Source of the DNA: Macrostomum hystrix
Lineage: Eukaryota > Platyhelminthes > Macrostomidae
Reading direction: 5' to 3'
NCBI GenBank assembly: GCA_950097015.1
Contig: CATNEN010000038.1
Coordinates: forward strand, 7,314,001-7,378,000
Length of the DNA stretch: 64,000 nucleotides
This document shows positions 11,228-21,750 of this stretch, in pieces. A program made the translations under genes and the position numbers. The notes beneath the pieces were generated by a model that saw only the letters and a list, made by a program, of their open reading frames with translations, did no database searches and was not told the DNA's origin. Numbering within the stretch: position 1 is the first letter of the stretch; each line of letters opens with the position of its first letter.

Positions 11228-12878
11228 TCACTGATCACCGAATTTGAAGTTGCAATTGCTGAAACTACCACTCAGATGAATATGTAGCTCCGGTCGAACA
11301 GTATCGGCCGAAGATGCTTGAACGTCAACCTTGACATTTTGGATTGACGTCGTCATTCCGACACTTGCCACCCGCTTTGGGACCTCGGAGATAGACGTAG
11401 CATCCCCCGCCGAATCCATATCGCCAGATAGTCCGACGATAGCCACAGACTTTATCGTTGGTCGCAGAAGACGAACTGGCTCCATACAGCGATGCTGACA
11501 ACACGTCGGACATCTTGCCCAGTTCACTCGCCTTGCACTTGCCATTTGTTAAGTAGCTAACGAAAGTACGTACAGAAAATGTTTTTTTTTACTTTTAAGT
11601 ATACAATGTACTACAAACAGGAGAATTTTATTGGCAGCCCGATGCTGACACTTACCGCTGAACAGTCTTCACGTCTTTATGGCCAGTTATTTTGCAGATC
11701 TGCTCCAAACGAAAGCCAGCTTCGTGCAACTCAGAAATGACGGTTGGACGAACGTTGTGCCCAGTGTAGACTTTAGACAACTGTGCAGTCGCTGAAATCC
11801 GGGCCATCAGATTCTGAAGCGCATTCACGCCCATTGGCTTTGTTGTGTACCAGTGAGCAGTCTTTTTGACGATGCTAGGCATAAGAAACAGAGGCATGTT
11901 ACTCTCGGCAGTCCCAGCCGAAAGGCTAGACTCCCGCTTTTCCAAGTACAACTTGATCGCAGCCACAGGGCAGTGCTCTCCGCCGGTCGACTTCACAATG
12001 GCTTCTCGATTGTCTTCCATTGCGCCCGGCGATAGTCTTGTGCCCACGGTTTTCTCGAGTCCTCCATTAAGTCGCAGTCTCCACTCCACTCCGCAACTTA
12101 AACACCAGACTGGGGACATTGAGCGATCGGAGCCATTCACGACCTCGCTGACCGAAGTAATAGAGCAGAATGAAGTACACCTCGTGTAGAAGCTTCGTCC
12201 CATTTGAGCGGTCGAAGTACGTCCACAGTTTGTTCAGATCGTCCTTCTCCATCGCCTCGTAATGCCGAATGCGACCGCCATTTTTTAGGAACATTCGACA
12301 AACGGCCTTCAAGGCTAAATTCGCAATATGAAACTTTTTTTCACCTTTAATGATGTTAATGGCCCTGGTACGCCTGAAATACCGAAACAATTGCCGGCTC
12401 GAAAGCAGATTAGACTAGACGGTGCGTAGAAGCTCCCATCTTGCTTTCTAAGAGTGGCATAGAAGAACTTCAGCTTTTCCGCAAGCTCGTCCTCAGTGCA
12501 GGATCCAGCTTCAAAGCTTTCGAATTTGTACTCTCGAAGAAATACTTGGAAGCGGGCAATAGCCGATTCTTCTCGCTTTTCGGTAGAGATGACCTTGGTC
12601 TCCTCGTCCTGTCTGTCGACAATCGCTTGCAGTTCAGTTGTGGAACCTCCAACATCCGGAATTGATTCCGAGTCTTCACCCTCCACCAAGGGAATCAGAT
12701 TGAACAGTTCTTCCAGAGTAGGTAGGAGTGGCTCATCATCATCGAACATCGTCCGCTCGATCAACGCACTTCTGTCCATGAGCTCTATGTGCTTCTCGAT
12801 TTCCGCCGTAGTCAAGCCGGTTATGCAAAAATTGTCCGGGAATTGAGACAGATGAATCATGTTTTCAAATGAACCCAC
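11228..12878 (-). pseudogene. Crypton-type (DUF3504-like) tyrosine recombinase, decayed
   Basis: Reverse-strand segments 12878-~12400, ~12390-~12090, ~12110-11656 and 11556-11228 lie in different frames and together match the layout of Crypton/DUF3504 recombinases. There is an acidic N-terminus, a core-binding segment (FYATLRKQDGSFY), the Arg-I region FGQRGRE, HNVR (HxxR box), ITGHK, and then QR|Y. The catalytic Tyr lies across an intron (11557-11655, GTAAGT...TTAG) in phase. The C-terminus ends in SNCNFKF, a tail style I associate with animal Cryptons. At least two frameshifts (~12395, ~12095) and one near 11455 break it. Function when intact: cut-and-paste DNA recombination. No terminal repeats are expected for Cryptons. 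Confidence 0.8.
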
Positions 12879-13066
12879 ACTGAGACGAACTAATATCGCG
12901 CTGTAGAAGCTCTCTCTCCGTGCACTATCTTTCCATTGTTACCCTCAAATTTCTTGCATTGATCAAGTTAAAGACAATCTTAACAACATGGAATTTTGCT
13001 AGTAGTCAATGTAGAATTTTGAGGGAAGCTTTAACTAGAGTGGACTAGAGAGGAGATATGTATCGA

Positions 13067-13930
13067 CTCTGAGCCTAGATATCTATCAATTCTGAGCCTA
13101 GATATCTATCAATTCTGAGCCTAGATATCTATCAATTCTGAGCTTAGATATCTATCAATTCTGAGCCTAGATATCTATCAATTCTGAGCCTAGATATCTA
13201 TCAATTCTGAGCTTAGATATCTATCAATTCTGAGCCTAGATATCTATCAATTCTGAGCTTAGATATCTATCTATTCTGAGCTTAGATATCTATCAATTCT
13301 GAGCTTAGATATCTATCAATTCTGAGCTTAGATATCTATCTATTCTGAGCTTAGATATCTATCAATTCTGAGCTTAGATATCTATCAATTCTGAGCTTAG
13401 ATATCTATCAATTCTGAGCCTAGATATCTATCAATTCTGAGCTTAGATATCTATCAATTCTGAGCTTAGATATCTATCAATTCTGAGCCTAGATATCTAT
13501 CTATTCTGAGCTTAGATATCAATCAATTCTGAGCTTAGATATCTATCAATTCTGAGCTTAGATATCTATCTATTCTGAGCTTAGATATCAATCAATTCTG
13601 AGCTTAGATATCTATCAAATCTGAGCTTAAATATCTATCTATTCTGAGCCTAGATATCTATCAATTCTGAGCCTAGAAATCTATCAAATCTGAGCTTAAA
13701 TATCTATCAATTCTGAGCCTGGATAATCGATTCTGAGCGTAGATATCTATCAATGCTGAGCCTAGATATCTATCAATGCTGAGCCTAGATATCTATCAAT
13801 GCTGAGCCTAGATATCTATCAATGCTGAGCCTAGATATCTATCAATGCTGAGCCTAGATATCTATCAATGTTGAGCCTAGATATCTATCAATGCTGAGCC
13901 TAGATATCTATCAATGCTGAGCCTAGATAT
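13067..13930. repeat. 23-bp satellite array
   Basis: About 37 copies of GAGCCTAGATATCTATCAATTCT-type units (gagCttag and gagCctag variants). The 3' third switches to CAATGCT instead of CAATTCT, a sub-block pattern that suggests local amplification. Each unit contains the palindrome AGATATCT. Confidence 0.9.
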
Positions 13931-14469
13931 GGTAACTGCCGAAGTACTAATTGAAACAGCCGAAGTATGAAAAATGGCCGAATCTGCTTTCAAGCAGAAA
14001 ACGAAAGCTCACGCGAAGGCTGTAGTGGGTCATTAAAGCAACGCAGCTATTAGTTAGATTAATTAAGCAAATGTTTAAGCAAAGAGCATTGCTTCACTTG
14101 CTCAAACGCATGTTCTGAAAACCAACCACTAAATTTTGAATTAACTCAAGCGCGATGAAATTCTTAGAAATTCTGCAAAACGCCGACAGGAGGCATCACC
14201 CAAATGTCCCACAGCAGTCTGCCGCTTTCGCCAATTTTATTCCCCGAATCTCAGGGATGAAATGCTCAGCCAGGGACTTCTGACAGGCTCTGCTTTCAAC
14301 TCATTTGGGAAATTTTTGGGGAGGTCGGGAGAGTTCGAGAGAGGTCGGGGCTCGAATCCCAGCCCAAGTAAGCGATTTTATCCCAAATATTCTCACCTTT
14401 CCACCCAGATTTTTTAAACAAAATTCTCTAGATTCATTTATTCACTTCTTACAACTGCACCTCAATACT

Positions 14470-14640
14470 TTTTTTCAGAGAGAGAGATCAGAGAGAGATC
14501 AGAGAGATCAGAGATATCAGAGAGGTCAGAGAGATCAGAGAGATCAGAGAGATCAGAGAGAGATCAGAGAGACCAGAGAGATCAGAGAGAGATCAGAGAG
14601 ATCAGAGAAATCAAAGAGATCAGAGAGATCAGAGAGAGAT
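14470..14640. repeat. GAGAGATCA-type microsatellite
   Basis: Imperfect repeats of agagatcagag over ~170 bp. It directly abuts the next array. Confidence 0.8.
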
Positions 14641-15335
14641 TCAGATCCCCTCACTGACATTCTGTTCCCTTCACTGACATTCAGATCCCTTCACTGACAT
14701 TCTGTTCCCTTCACTGACATTCAGATCCCTTCACTGACATTCTGATCCCTTCACTGACATTCAGATCCCTTCACTGACATTCTGTTCCCTTCACTGACAT
14801 TCAGATCCCTTCACTGACATTCTGATCCCTTCACTGACATTCAGATCCCTTCACTGACATTCTGTTCCCTTCACTGACATTCAGATCCCTTCACTGACAT
14901 TCTGATCCCTTCACTGACATTGAGATCCCTTCACTGACATTCTGATCCCTTCACTGACATTCAGATCCCTTCACTGACATTCTGATCCCTTCACTGACAT
15001 TCAGATCCCTTCACTAACATTCTGATCCCTTCACTGACATTCTGATCCCTTCACTGACATTCAGATCCCTTCACTAACATTCTGATCCCTTCACTGACAT
15101 TCAGATCCCTTCACTGACATTCTGTTCCCTTCACTGACATTCAGATCCCTTCACTGACATTCTGTTCCCTTCACTGACATTCAGATCCCTTCACTAACAT
15201 TCTGATCCCTTCACTAACATTCTGATCCCTTCACTGACATTCAGATCCCTTAACTAACATTCTGATCCCTTCACTGACATTCAGATCCCTTCACTGACAT
15301 TCAGATCCCTTCACTGACGTTCAGATCCCTTCACT
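14641..15335. repeat. 20-bp satellite array with 40-bp higher order
   Basis: About 34 units of the form CAGATCCCTTCACTGACATT, alternating with CTGATCCC or CTGTTCCC at the first bases, giving a 40-bp dimer. It ends abruptly at ~15335 against an integrase-like remnant. Confidence 0.9.
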
Positions 15336-15339
15336 GGTC

Positions 15340-15955
15340 AGTTCGGAGTCGCTAAGCCTCTCTGGCAGGCCGCCCGTCTGTATGAGGAGCAGTGGCAGGA
15401 CCCGCTGCTTAGCAAGACGTTCCAGGCGTTGGCGACAGGCGACGGTCTGTCTGAGACCTGGGCGGCCCAGGGTCGCGAGCTGCTGGACGAGCATCATTAA
15501 GTGCGGCGAGCGTTCTGCAGTCCCACGGCAAGTCAGTCATCCCGGGCCGCCTGCGGCCGAACTTCCTGCAGGCGTCGCATTCCTTCTACCACCTGGGTGC
15601 TGACAGGACGGTGGCGATGCTGGCGAAGCACTGTTGGTGGCTGGGCCCTTTTTCAAGATGTGTAACACCTTCTTCAAGTGGATGGAGACATGGCGATTGA
15701 CGCCTGGATAGTGGTGGATGCAGCCGGCTCTGCGAGAAGCTGGACATCGAGAAAACTCGCACATCGCTATTCCACCCAAGCGGCAAGGGCGTCGTGGTGC
15801 ACGGCAACCGAACACAGGGCGAAATGTTGCCGATGGTTGTGTCAGAGAGCCAGCAGAACTGGGCCTCGGCCTACGACACCTCCGTGCACAGAACAACCGG
15901 CCTCAGGCCATTCCAGATCCTGCACGCCACGGCCCGGAGTAGAGTGTACACGCCT
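15340..15955 (+). pseudogene. Ty3/Gypsy-type retroelement integrase remnant
   Basis: GC-rich sequence reads in changing frames as pieces of an LTR-retroelement integrase: a zinc-finger-like HSFYH...KHCWWLG part near 15570-15650, and a C-terminal catalytic-side part near 15735-15935 with IEKTRTS and HRTTGLRPFQ. Frameshifts, a stop at ~15498 and the loss of the central core show it is dead. No LTRs are seen. The 5' edge coincides with the end of the 20-bp satellite. Confidence 0.75.
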
Positions 15956-16094
15956 GCGTGCGTGTTGGCGGGCGTGCTTGGGGGATGGGTACGCTCACCC
16001 CAGTGTTGCTGCCGAATTCGCTCGTATAGCAGCTAGCGGGTCGGTGTTGTGCGTACTACCTGACAAACCCGCGACTTACAACCGCGACTAACAT

Positions 16095-16780
16095 TATACT
16101 AATGCTTCCGCAAAAATAACTGATGATTGCTGTTTTGTGATCTCTATGCTTTCTTTTATTTAAGGCTTCTGCTGTAGTTCAATAAACTGTGCGTGAAACC
16201 GAATAATGTTCACAATAAAATATCCAGAATAAAAATTTTACATTTCAGTGTGACAGTCTCATAACATTCCCGAGAGTAAAGTTATATTTTCTGACCTTAA
16301 AGCCGCGGTCAGACTGCACTTTATTCTCTTACCATATGTGTACGTTCTACCCCTCTGCTTGTCCCCCACCCCACTCTTGATTTTGTTATTTTTCGTTAAG
16401 ATTAGCTCTGTCCTTTGTACAAGTGTTATTTGTTCCGTGTGTTTTGATACTGCGAGACTGCAGCTTCAACCAAATACGGGTAGAAGGCCTTTTAAGGACT
16501 TGTTGGTCTTCACGCAATCAGCCAACTGGGCGAACAATTAATTTTACGTTAAGGATATCAGTTTTGGATATTTGAATGTCTGAGTTACATTTAGGATATC
16601 AGCTTTGAGGTATTATTATTGATAATGGCTTTTAGCCAATCTAATCTGTTTATAACAAAAATGTGAGAATAGTTTAAGATCTGTTAAAGAAAACAAAGTA
16701 TGCTAGCCAGTTGATCACTTTTTTAAGCAGAAACTTCGTGGATTCTTTTATCAAGTCTTTGATGAAGTTTATGATGGAGT
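16095..16780. other. Intergenic DNA, nothing recognised
   Basis: AT-rich sequence with short repeats of ggatatcagtttt (16555-16610). No gene is supportable. Confidence 0.4.
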
Positions 16781-16782
16781 AT

Positions 16783-17497
16783 TTACCGAGCTTCAGCTGA
16801 GCCTCGCCACTGAGCGGCCACTGCGGCGAATGCGGCGAATGCGGTGATTTTTGGGTTGGCAGTCAGGCCCACGCCGACTTTGGAGGCCACGTTGGTGCGT
16901 TGTAAGATCCACTTGTTGATCCAGTCGAATTTGGGGTGTTCGAAGATCCAGTTGGTGATTCTGAAGGGATGGTTGCATAATTCCTCGTCACTCAGGGTGC
17001 ACTTCACGAGCTCCATGGAGATTAGCGGATAATTTCTTGCCTTTTCTGTGCAATTATATCTGTCTAGATGTGTACCCCGTGCAAAACAATGGCTAGCATA
17101 CTGCAATGTTAAAGAGAATGGCAGGAGTCACAATTTTCACCTTTCAGAGTTAATTAGTAACTAGCACAGCTTAATGAAAGTAGTATAGCTTACAGTGATT
17201 TCGTCGCCATTCCGTATTTTAGTCATTTCAGCATAGCATGCTTTGCAGTTCCGTCCAATTTGGGCCTCGGACGGGACGGGCTTATTTTTATCGAAGGGCG
17301 TGTCGAAAATTTTGTAGCACCGTACGCTTTTGGTGGAGGCAACTGCAATAGTCAAGCTTACAGAGTGTCAAACTTCGAGAAGACTAGACCAATATTAAAC
17401 AGTTCTGGAACTCTAATTAAATAGATACAAAGCGTTACTACTCACCAGAGAGGAGCAGCACTAGCGCAATCAGTAACAGTGCCTGCAGATTGTTCAT
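16783..17497 (-). CDS. Secreted Ly6/three-finger-like protein, 3 exons
   Basis: Exons 17497-17446, 17342-17194 and 17100-16783 (reverse) join in phase through GTGAGT...GCAG and GTAAGC...GCAG introns to about 172 residues. Residues 1-~20 form a classic signal peptide (MNNLQALLLIALVLLLS). The mature part has Cys spacing resembling Ly6/uPAR folds: RCY, NCKAC, SHCF, YNC, and a closing CTLSDEELCN, where a Cys followed by Asn is the family hallmark. Fewer Cys are visible than the usual 8-10, so the family call is moderate. The C-terminus has a small-residue hydrophobic stretch (ITAFAAFAAVAAQW), which could be a GPI signal although charged residues follow it. Probable role: cell-surface or secreted ligand/modulator. 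Confidence 0.65.
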
Positions 17498-17499
17498 CT

Positions 17500-18228
17500 T
17501 TGGGGTTGACTACTGAGTTTAGTGAGTTATTGCTGAGGTTGACTTCTGAGTTTAGTTTTACAAATATTGTTGGTCTTGTCATTAAGCTGTTTCGAGCTAA
17601 ATAGGCTAATATAGATAGACCATCCGCTGTGCCTGTACCTGCTCACTCAGCTGCCTTTAGTCTATGGCCAAAATCACTGAGCGACCGAATCTTGCCTTAA
17701 ACAAACAAGCAGTTTGCACTACCCCTAAACTGCTGCTCGGAATTCTATTCACCAGCGTTAGCTTGCGGAGCAGGCCCTAGATATTCCAGCTTAATTTTGA
17801 CACCACCATAGCCTGCGATAGCAAGCTGCGTAGGATAACCATGAAAGCAAAGAACAGGTGGAGTGGGCGGGTAATGGGTGGGAGTGTGAGTAGATGTGAG
17901 TTGATGTGATATAAATTATCATTTAGATTGACAAAAGCGATGCATTAAAATAGCATAAATAAGTTCAGCCTTTAAAGCAAAAGCAAAGCAGATAAAACGT
18001 CTTTAACTTGTAATTTAACTGCCCTGACTTTCTCATCGTCAGTCTGTGCGTCATCACAATGTTTGACAACCGAGCCTTCTCCTCGCGGCTGCGTTGGGAT
18101 TAGTATAACCCTGCCCTGGGATAACATCTTGGAGCATTGCATGCAAAATATTACAACAAAAAGTAGTTTATTTCCAGTTGACCTTTGATGTCATCGGTGT
18201 CAAGCCAACCTTTTTGAATTATCAATTT
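17500..18228. other. Intergenic DNA with a SINE-B scrap
   Basis: Between the Ly6-like and tetraspanin genes. A degraded reverse SINE-B fragment is at ~18015-18110 (gccctgactttctcatcgtcag; tcctcgcggctgcg). Nothing else is recognised. Confidence 0.5.
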
Positions 18229-21147
18229 TCAAACATTCTGCTGTTTCTCGCTGCGAATCTTCTGAATCATGCTGCAGGCCATGACAACGCAGATGATCTG
18301 GAATAAGAGTTGCGAATTGGGGTCGTGAATTATTGGCCCCTAAAAGTACAATGATATCATTTAAATACAGTTTCCACAGTGGCAAGTGTCAGCAAAAACA
18401 TGTGTCAACCGATGTGTGAAACGTAGGTAATTATTAATATTAGTATACAGAGGCATATACGAGCTTAATAAAATATTATTTACTAATAATAATGACTCTT
18501 GACACTGATGATGTATGCAGCACACAGTTTTTCATTGTCAGGCAGTGTACACTCTCACTGTGCCTTGGAGGTTGGCCCTCAAGGGCATAAATTGCACGAC
18601 AAGCCCCCAAGCCTTCTCTCCGCGGCTGCGCCCCAAATGAATGTGGCCTCGCCGCGGAATCGAGCTCAGGGACCTTGGTGCGAGAGGCATTGACTTGGCA
18701 ATATAAACGAAAGATTAGCAGTGCCTGACGTTTAAGTTCTCCGTCTTAGTTTAGATCAACGATGTGCACTACAGAGAGTTTTGTACTTCGCTTACAAATA
18801 AATGTACAGGACTTCCAGCTGGCTTTTAGATTCACAATGTGTGGGGGGAAGTTAGAAATAAAATTTCATTTCTCAATCAGATCGATTAAGCTCTATTTAG
18901 AGTTTGAGCAGATGTTCAGCGGAGGAAGCAATACGCAAGTCGAAGCTACTCAAAGTTGTGTTGGCCATTTAGAAAAAAGTTATTTATAGGAAAAAAAGAA
19001 TAAGAAATACAGAAGAAAACTTTTACGAAAAACATTCATTTGGTTTTTTGTCGCAGTGACGGCATGACCTTCCGCTCATAAAAGAAGCCCTTTCTAAGAA
19101 CTCCTTCAATTTTCAACTTACCTCAAACATGCCAACCAAAATTCCCACAACAATGATCGCCACTGTGTACTTGTCAATGTAGTCGTTTAGCTTGGTGTAG
19201 CAGCCCTGAAATGGTTTAATAGATAGCATTCACTTACTTCTTACCTATACGAAGAAAAGTAACTTACAAAACTCAAGAATGAAATTTGCTCCCTCACAAT
19301 GAAGCTTCACTCACAAGAAACCTAGCTAGCTCAGCAACCAAGACTTCACTCACAAGAAACCTAACTATAGCTCGGCAACCAAGACTTCACTCACAAGAAA
19401 CCTAACTATAGCTCAGCAACCAAGACTTCACTCACAAGAAACCTAACTATAGCTCAGCAACCAAGGCTTCACTCACAAGAAACCTAACTATAGCTCAGCA
19501 ACCAAGACTTCACTCACAAGAAACCTAACTATAGCTCAGCAACCAAGGCTTCACTCACAAGAAACCTAGCTAGCTCAGCAACCAAGACTTCACTCACATG
19601 AAACCTAGCTCAACAAGTTGTTGGAGTAAACAACAAACCACCTAAAATAAAATTTGAACACAGACTTATGTACCTCCATGTTGATATACGAGCTGCTAGC
19701 ATTGTATGGGCAATTCGGATCAAACAGGTAGCTATCAATTCTGGACCAGTTTTGGTGTGACAGCAGCTCATCTCGCTGTTTCATCATGCAACAGGTGACA
19801 GGCACAACCAGCGTCTTTCCGTTGTACAATCGAGTCGAATTGTGCCACAGGGTGTTATTGCCCGTGATGTCACGTATGCTCGTCACTCCACAGCATTGAA
19901 GCTAAAAATATTATAGTGCAAGTCAAGTTTTTCTCATAGATATAACTGACGCACGATAATTAGTAAAATTATTAGAAATGAGTTCAGTTTTCATGCGAAC
20001 CGAAACTTGAGCATAGTTAACTAGCGATGAGAACACTGCATTCGGCGAGCTGGTGTTGCTAACGGCCAGGTTAATTGGCAGGTAGCGCGTGGCCTCCAGC
20101 CGCTTCAGGGTTGGCTGCAGCTCTGTACTAATCTGTGCTTTGAAGACTCCGGCTGCGATTCCGCCTGCGATCTCAACTAGCAGCACCACCGTGATAGAGC
20201 CTGCGTACTGCGTTGCGAGATGTGAGGCTTCTCAGGCATTGCAGGTATCAAATTATTGAATAAAACAATTCATTCACGTACATTTCATTCACAAAAAATT
20301 GATGTGTCTTCGTATAGGGTAAATGGCAGAGTGGCAGAAGGCGGTTATACGCGTTTGCCTCTCGCACCAAGGTCCCTGAGCTCGATTCCGCGGTGACCCC
20401 ACACTCATTTCGGGCTCAACCATAGAGAGAGGCTTTTGGATACTCACCTAATTTACTACGGCCTTGATGGGCAACCTACAAGGCACAGTGAAAGTGCATG
20501 TCACTGCCTCAAGACTTACAGGTCAAAAGCAGTGAAACAAATGCTGGTAACTTTTACTTCAATACTTATGATAGACTTGTCGATGTCGATCCGAAATGTC
20601 GAGCCTAGAACGACTGGGGACTCCGATTAAAAATAAAAGCATGAACAGTCCAAAGCCGTTCTAGGCCATAGACAATGATTTCAAGCGGGGTTATCATTTT
20701 TAATTGCCGCTTGGCTTGAACCATAGACTACGATAGAACCATAGACGAGATTTGATTAGCCCGGCAATTTTCCAGCGAGTCCGGGTCGCGACACATTCGT
20801 GACCGCACATGAGCGACAATTACTTTATATATAGCTAGACTCACAAACATGAGCAGGCAGCTGCTCTCCCTAATGGCTCCGCAGCAGCCGCAGAAGCCGA
20901 TGACAAAGGACAGCGCGCCGAATGCTAAGATGACATAGGCGGCTGCCACCAGGGTGGAGGTGGAATTCTGATAGCTGGCCAACGCCGCATTGTCAATGTT
21001 GGAACCCTGGGTGCTTAGGTGCACCAGCTTGAACAGCGAGTCCTTGGACGCGATCACCCAGATGGAGACGCCCACGATGGCAGCTCCGGCGAGCAGGAAG
21101 GTTATGTTAACTATCATCAATACCAGCTTGTTGATGCAGTGGCACAT
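18229..21147 (-). CDS. Tetraspanin, 5 exons
   Basis: Reverse exons 21147-20845, 20207-19947, 19901-19674, 19205-19122 and 18297-18229, all phase 0, give 314 residues. Order: cytoplasmic start MCHCINK; TM1 (LVLMIVNITFLLAGAAIVG); small loop; TM2 then GCCGAIRESSCLL; TM3 (ITVVLLVEIAGGIAAGV); large loop with CCG, a second CC (VTCCMM), PNC and GC, i.e. the six-Cys pattern; TM4 (VAIIVVGILVGMF then IICVVMACSMI); short charged tail. Tetraspanins organise membrane microdomains with integrins and other partners. The exon 2 donor (TCA|GTTATA) is weak but is the only phase-compatible choice seen. A Met eight codons upstream is in frame; MCHC was chosen because family starts are short and Cys-rich. Introns contain SINE-B copies and a 41-bp array. 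Confidence 0.88.
18510..18695 (-). repeat. SINE-B partial copy in tetraspanin intron 4
   Basis: Reverse SINE-B modules: tctcactgtgccttggaggttggccctcaagggc and the tRNA-like head end cgcggaatcgagctcagggaccttggtgcgag. Confidence 0.75.
19290..19612. repeat. 41-bp minisatellite in tetraspanin intron 3
   Basis: About eight copies of a unit beginning ACTCACAAGAAACCTAACTA and ending CTCAGCAACCAAGACTTC. The end copies are shorter. Confidence 0.9.
20320..20525 (+). repeat. SINE-B 5' copy in tetraspanin intron 1
   Basis: tRNA-like head: A-box-like agtggcagaaggcggtt, then gtttgcctctcgcaccaaggtccctgagctcgattcc (B box). The body is truncated after gtgaaagtgcatgtcactgcc. Confidence 0.7.
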
Positions 21148-21239
21148 TGTTGCGAAGAAGATATTTTGCAAGCGAGAAAAATTATTCAGATCAAAGCAAG
21201 CCTTCCTAGTTACCCAGTTACTGTTGTTGCCTGTAAGCT

Positions 21240-21750
21240 TTTAAGGCCGCGGCCCCACCCCACCCTCCCTCCCTCTATCCCAAGCGTTTCGCAGCCAATA
21301 CTTGGTTAAGGAAGGGGCTTGGCAGCCAGCAATATCATAGCTCCATTGCCCCAAGTCAAACCTTTCTCCCAGTAGAGGCTGATATCCGTTCAGTCTGTCT
21401 TCGGCCAACACTCCGCTTTCTGATTCTAGTAGCAGCATCGATTCTGTCTGTCCACTATCGCCAGAAATTATGCTACAGCTGGGGGGTCGAATCGCAGAAG
21501 CAGCAAAATTGTATTTGGATTCGTATTTTTGCGGGATAGACGATCAAACTGCATTAGCTATGGTGTGTGTGCGCGTGTATGGAATGCTTCAATTTCAGCT
21601 GCATGCGGCTGAGGCAGTTAATTCCATCCATTTCCCCAAAGGCTTAATTTCAGCCTGTCGGAGCCCCCACTTGCCCGCTGCGGATTGGGTCGTAAATTTT
21701 TTGTGTTTCTATTTTTAGAATTTGGAATATTTCCCTTAGCAAGAGCTTCA
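21240..21750. other. Region upstream of tetraspanin
   Basis: Moderately GC-rich 21240-21720 may hold the promoter or 5' UTR of the tetraspanin gene (reverse). A 65-codon open frame on the reverse strand (21438-21241) has no recognised homology. No clear core promoter seen. Confidence 0.35.

Noticed and set aside
21241-21438. Reverse 65-codon open frame upstream of the tetraspanin
   Set aside because: No homology, no splice link in phase to the tetraspanin exon; left as possible 5' region.
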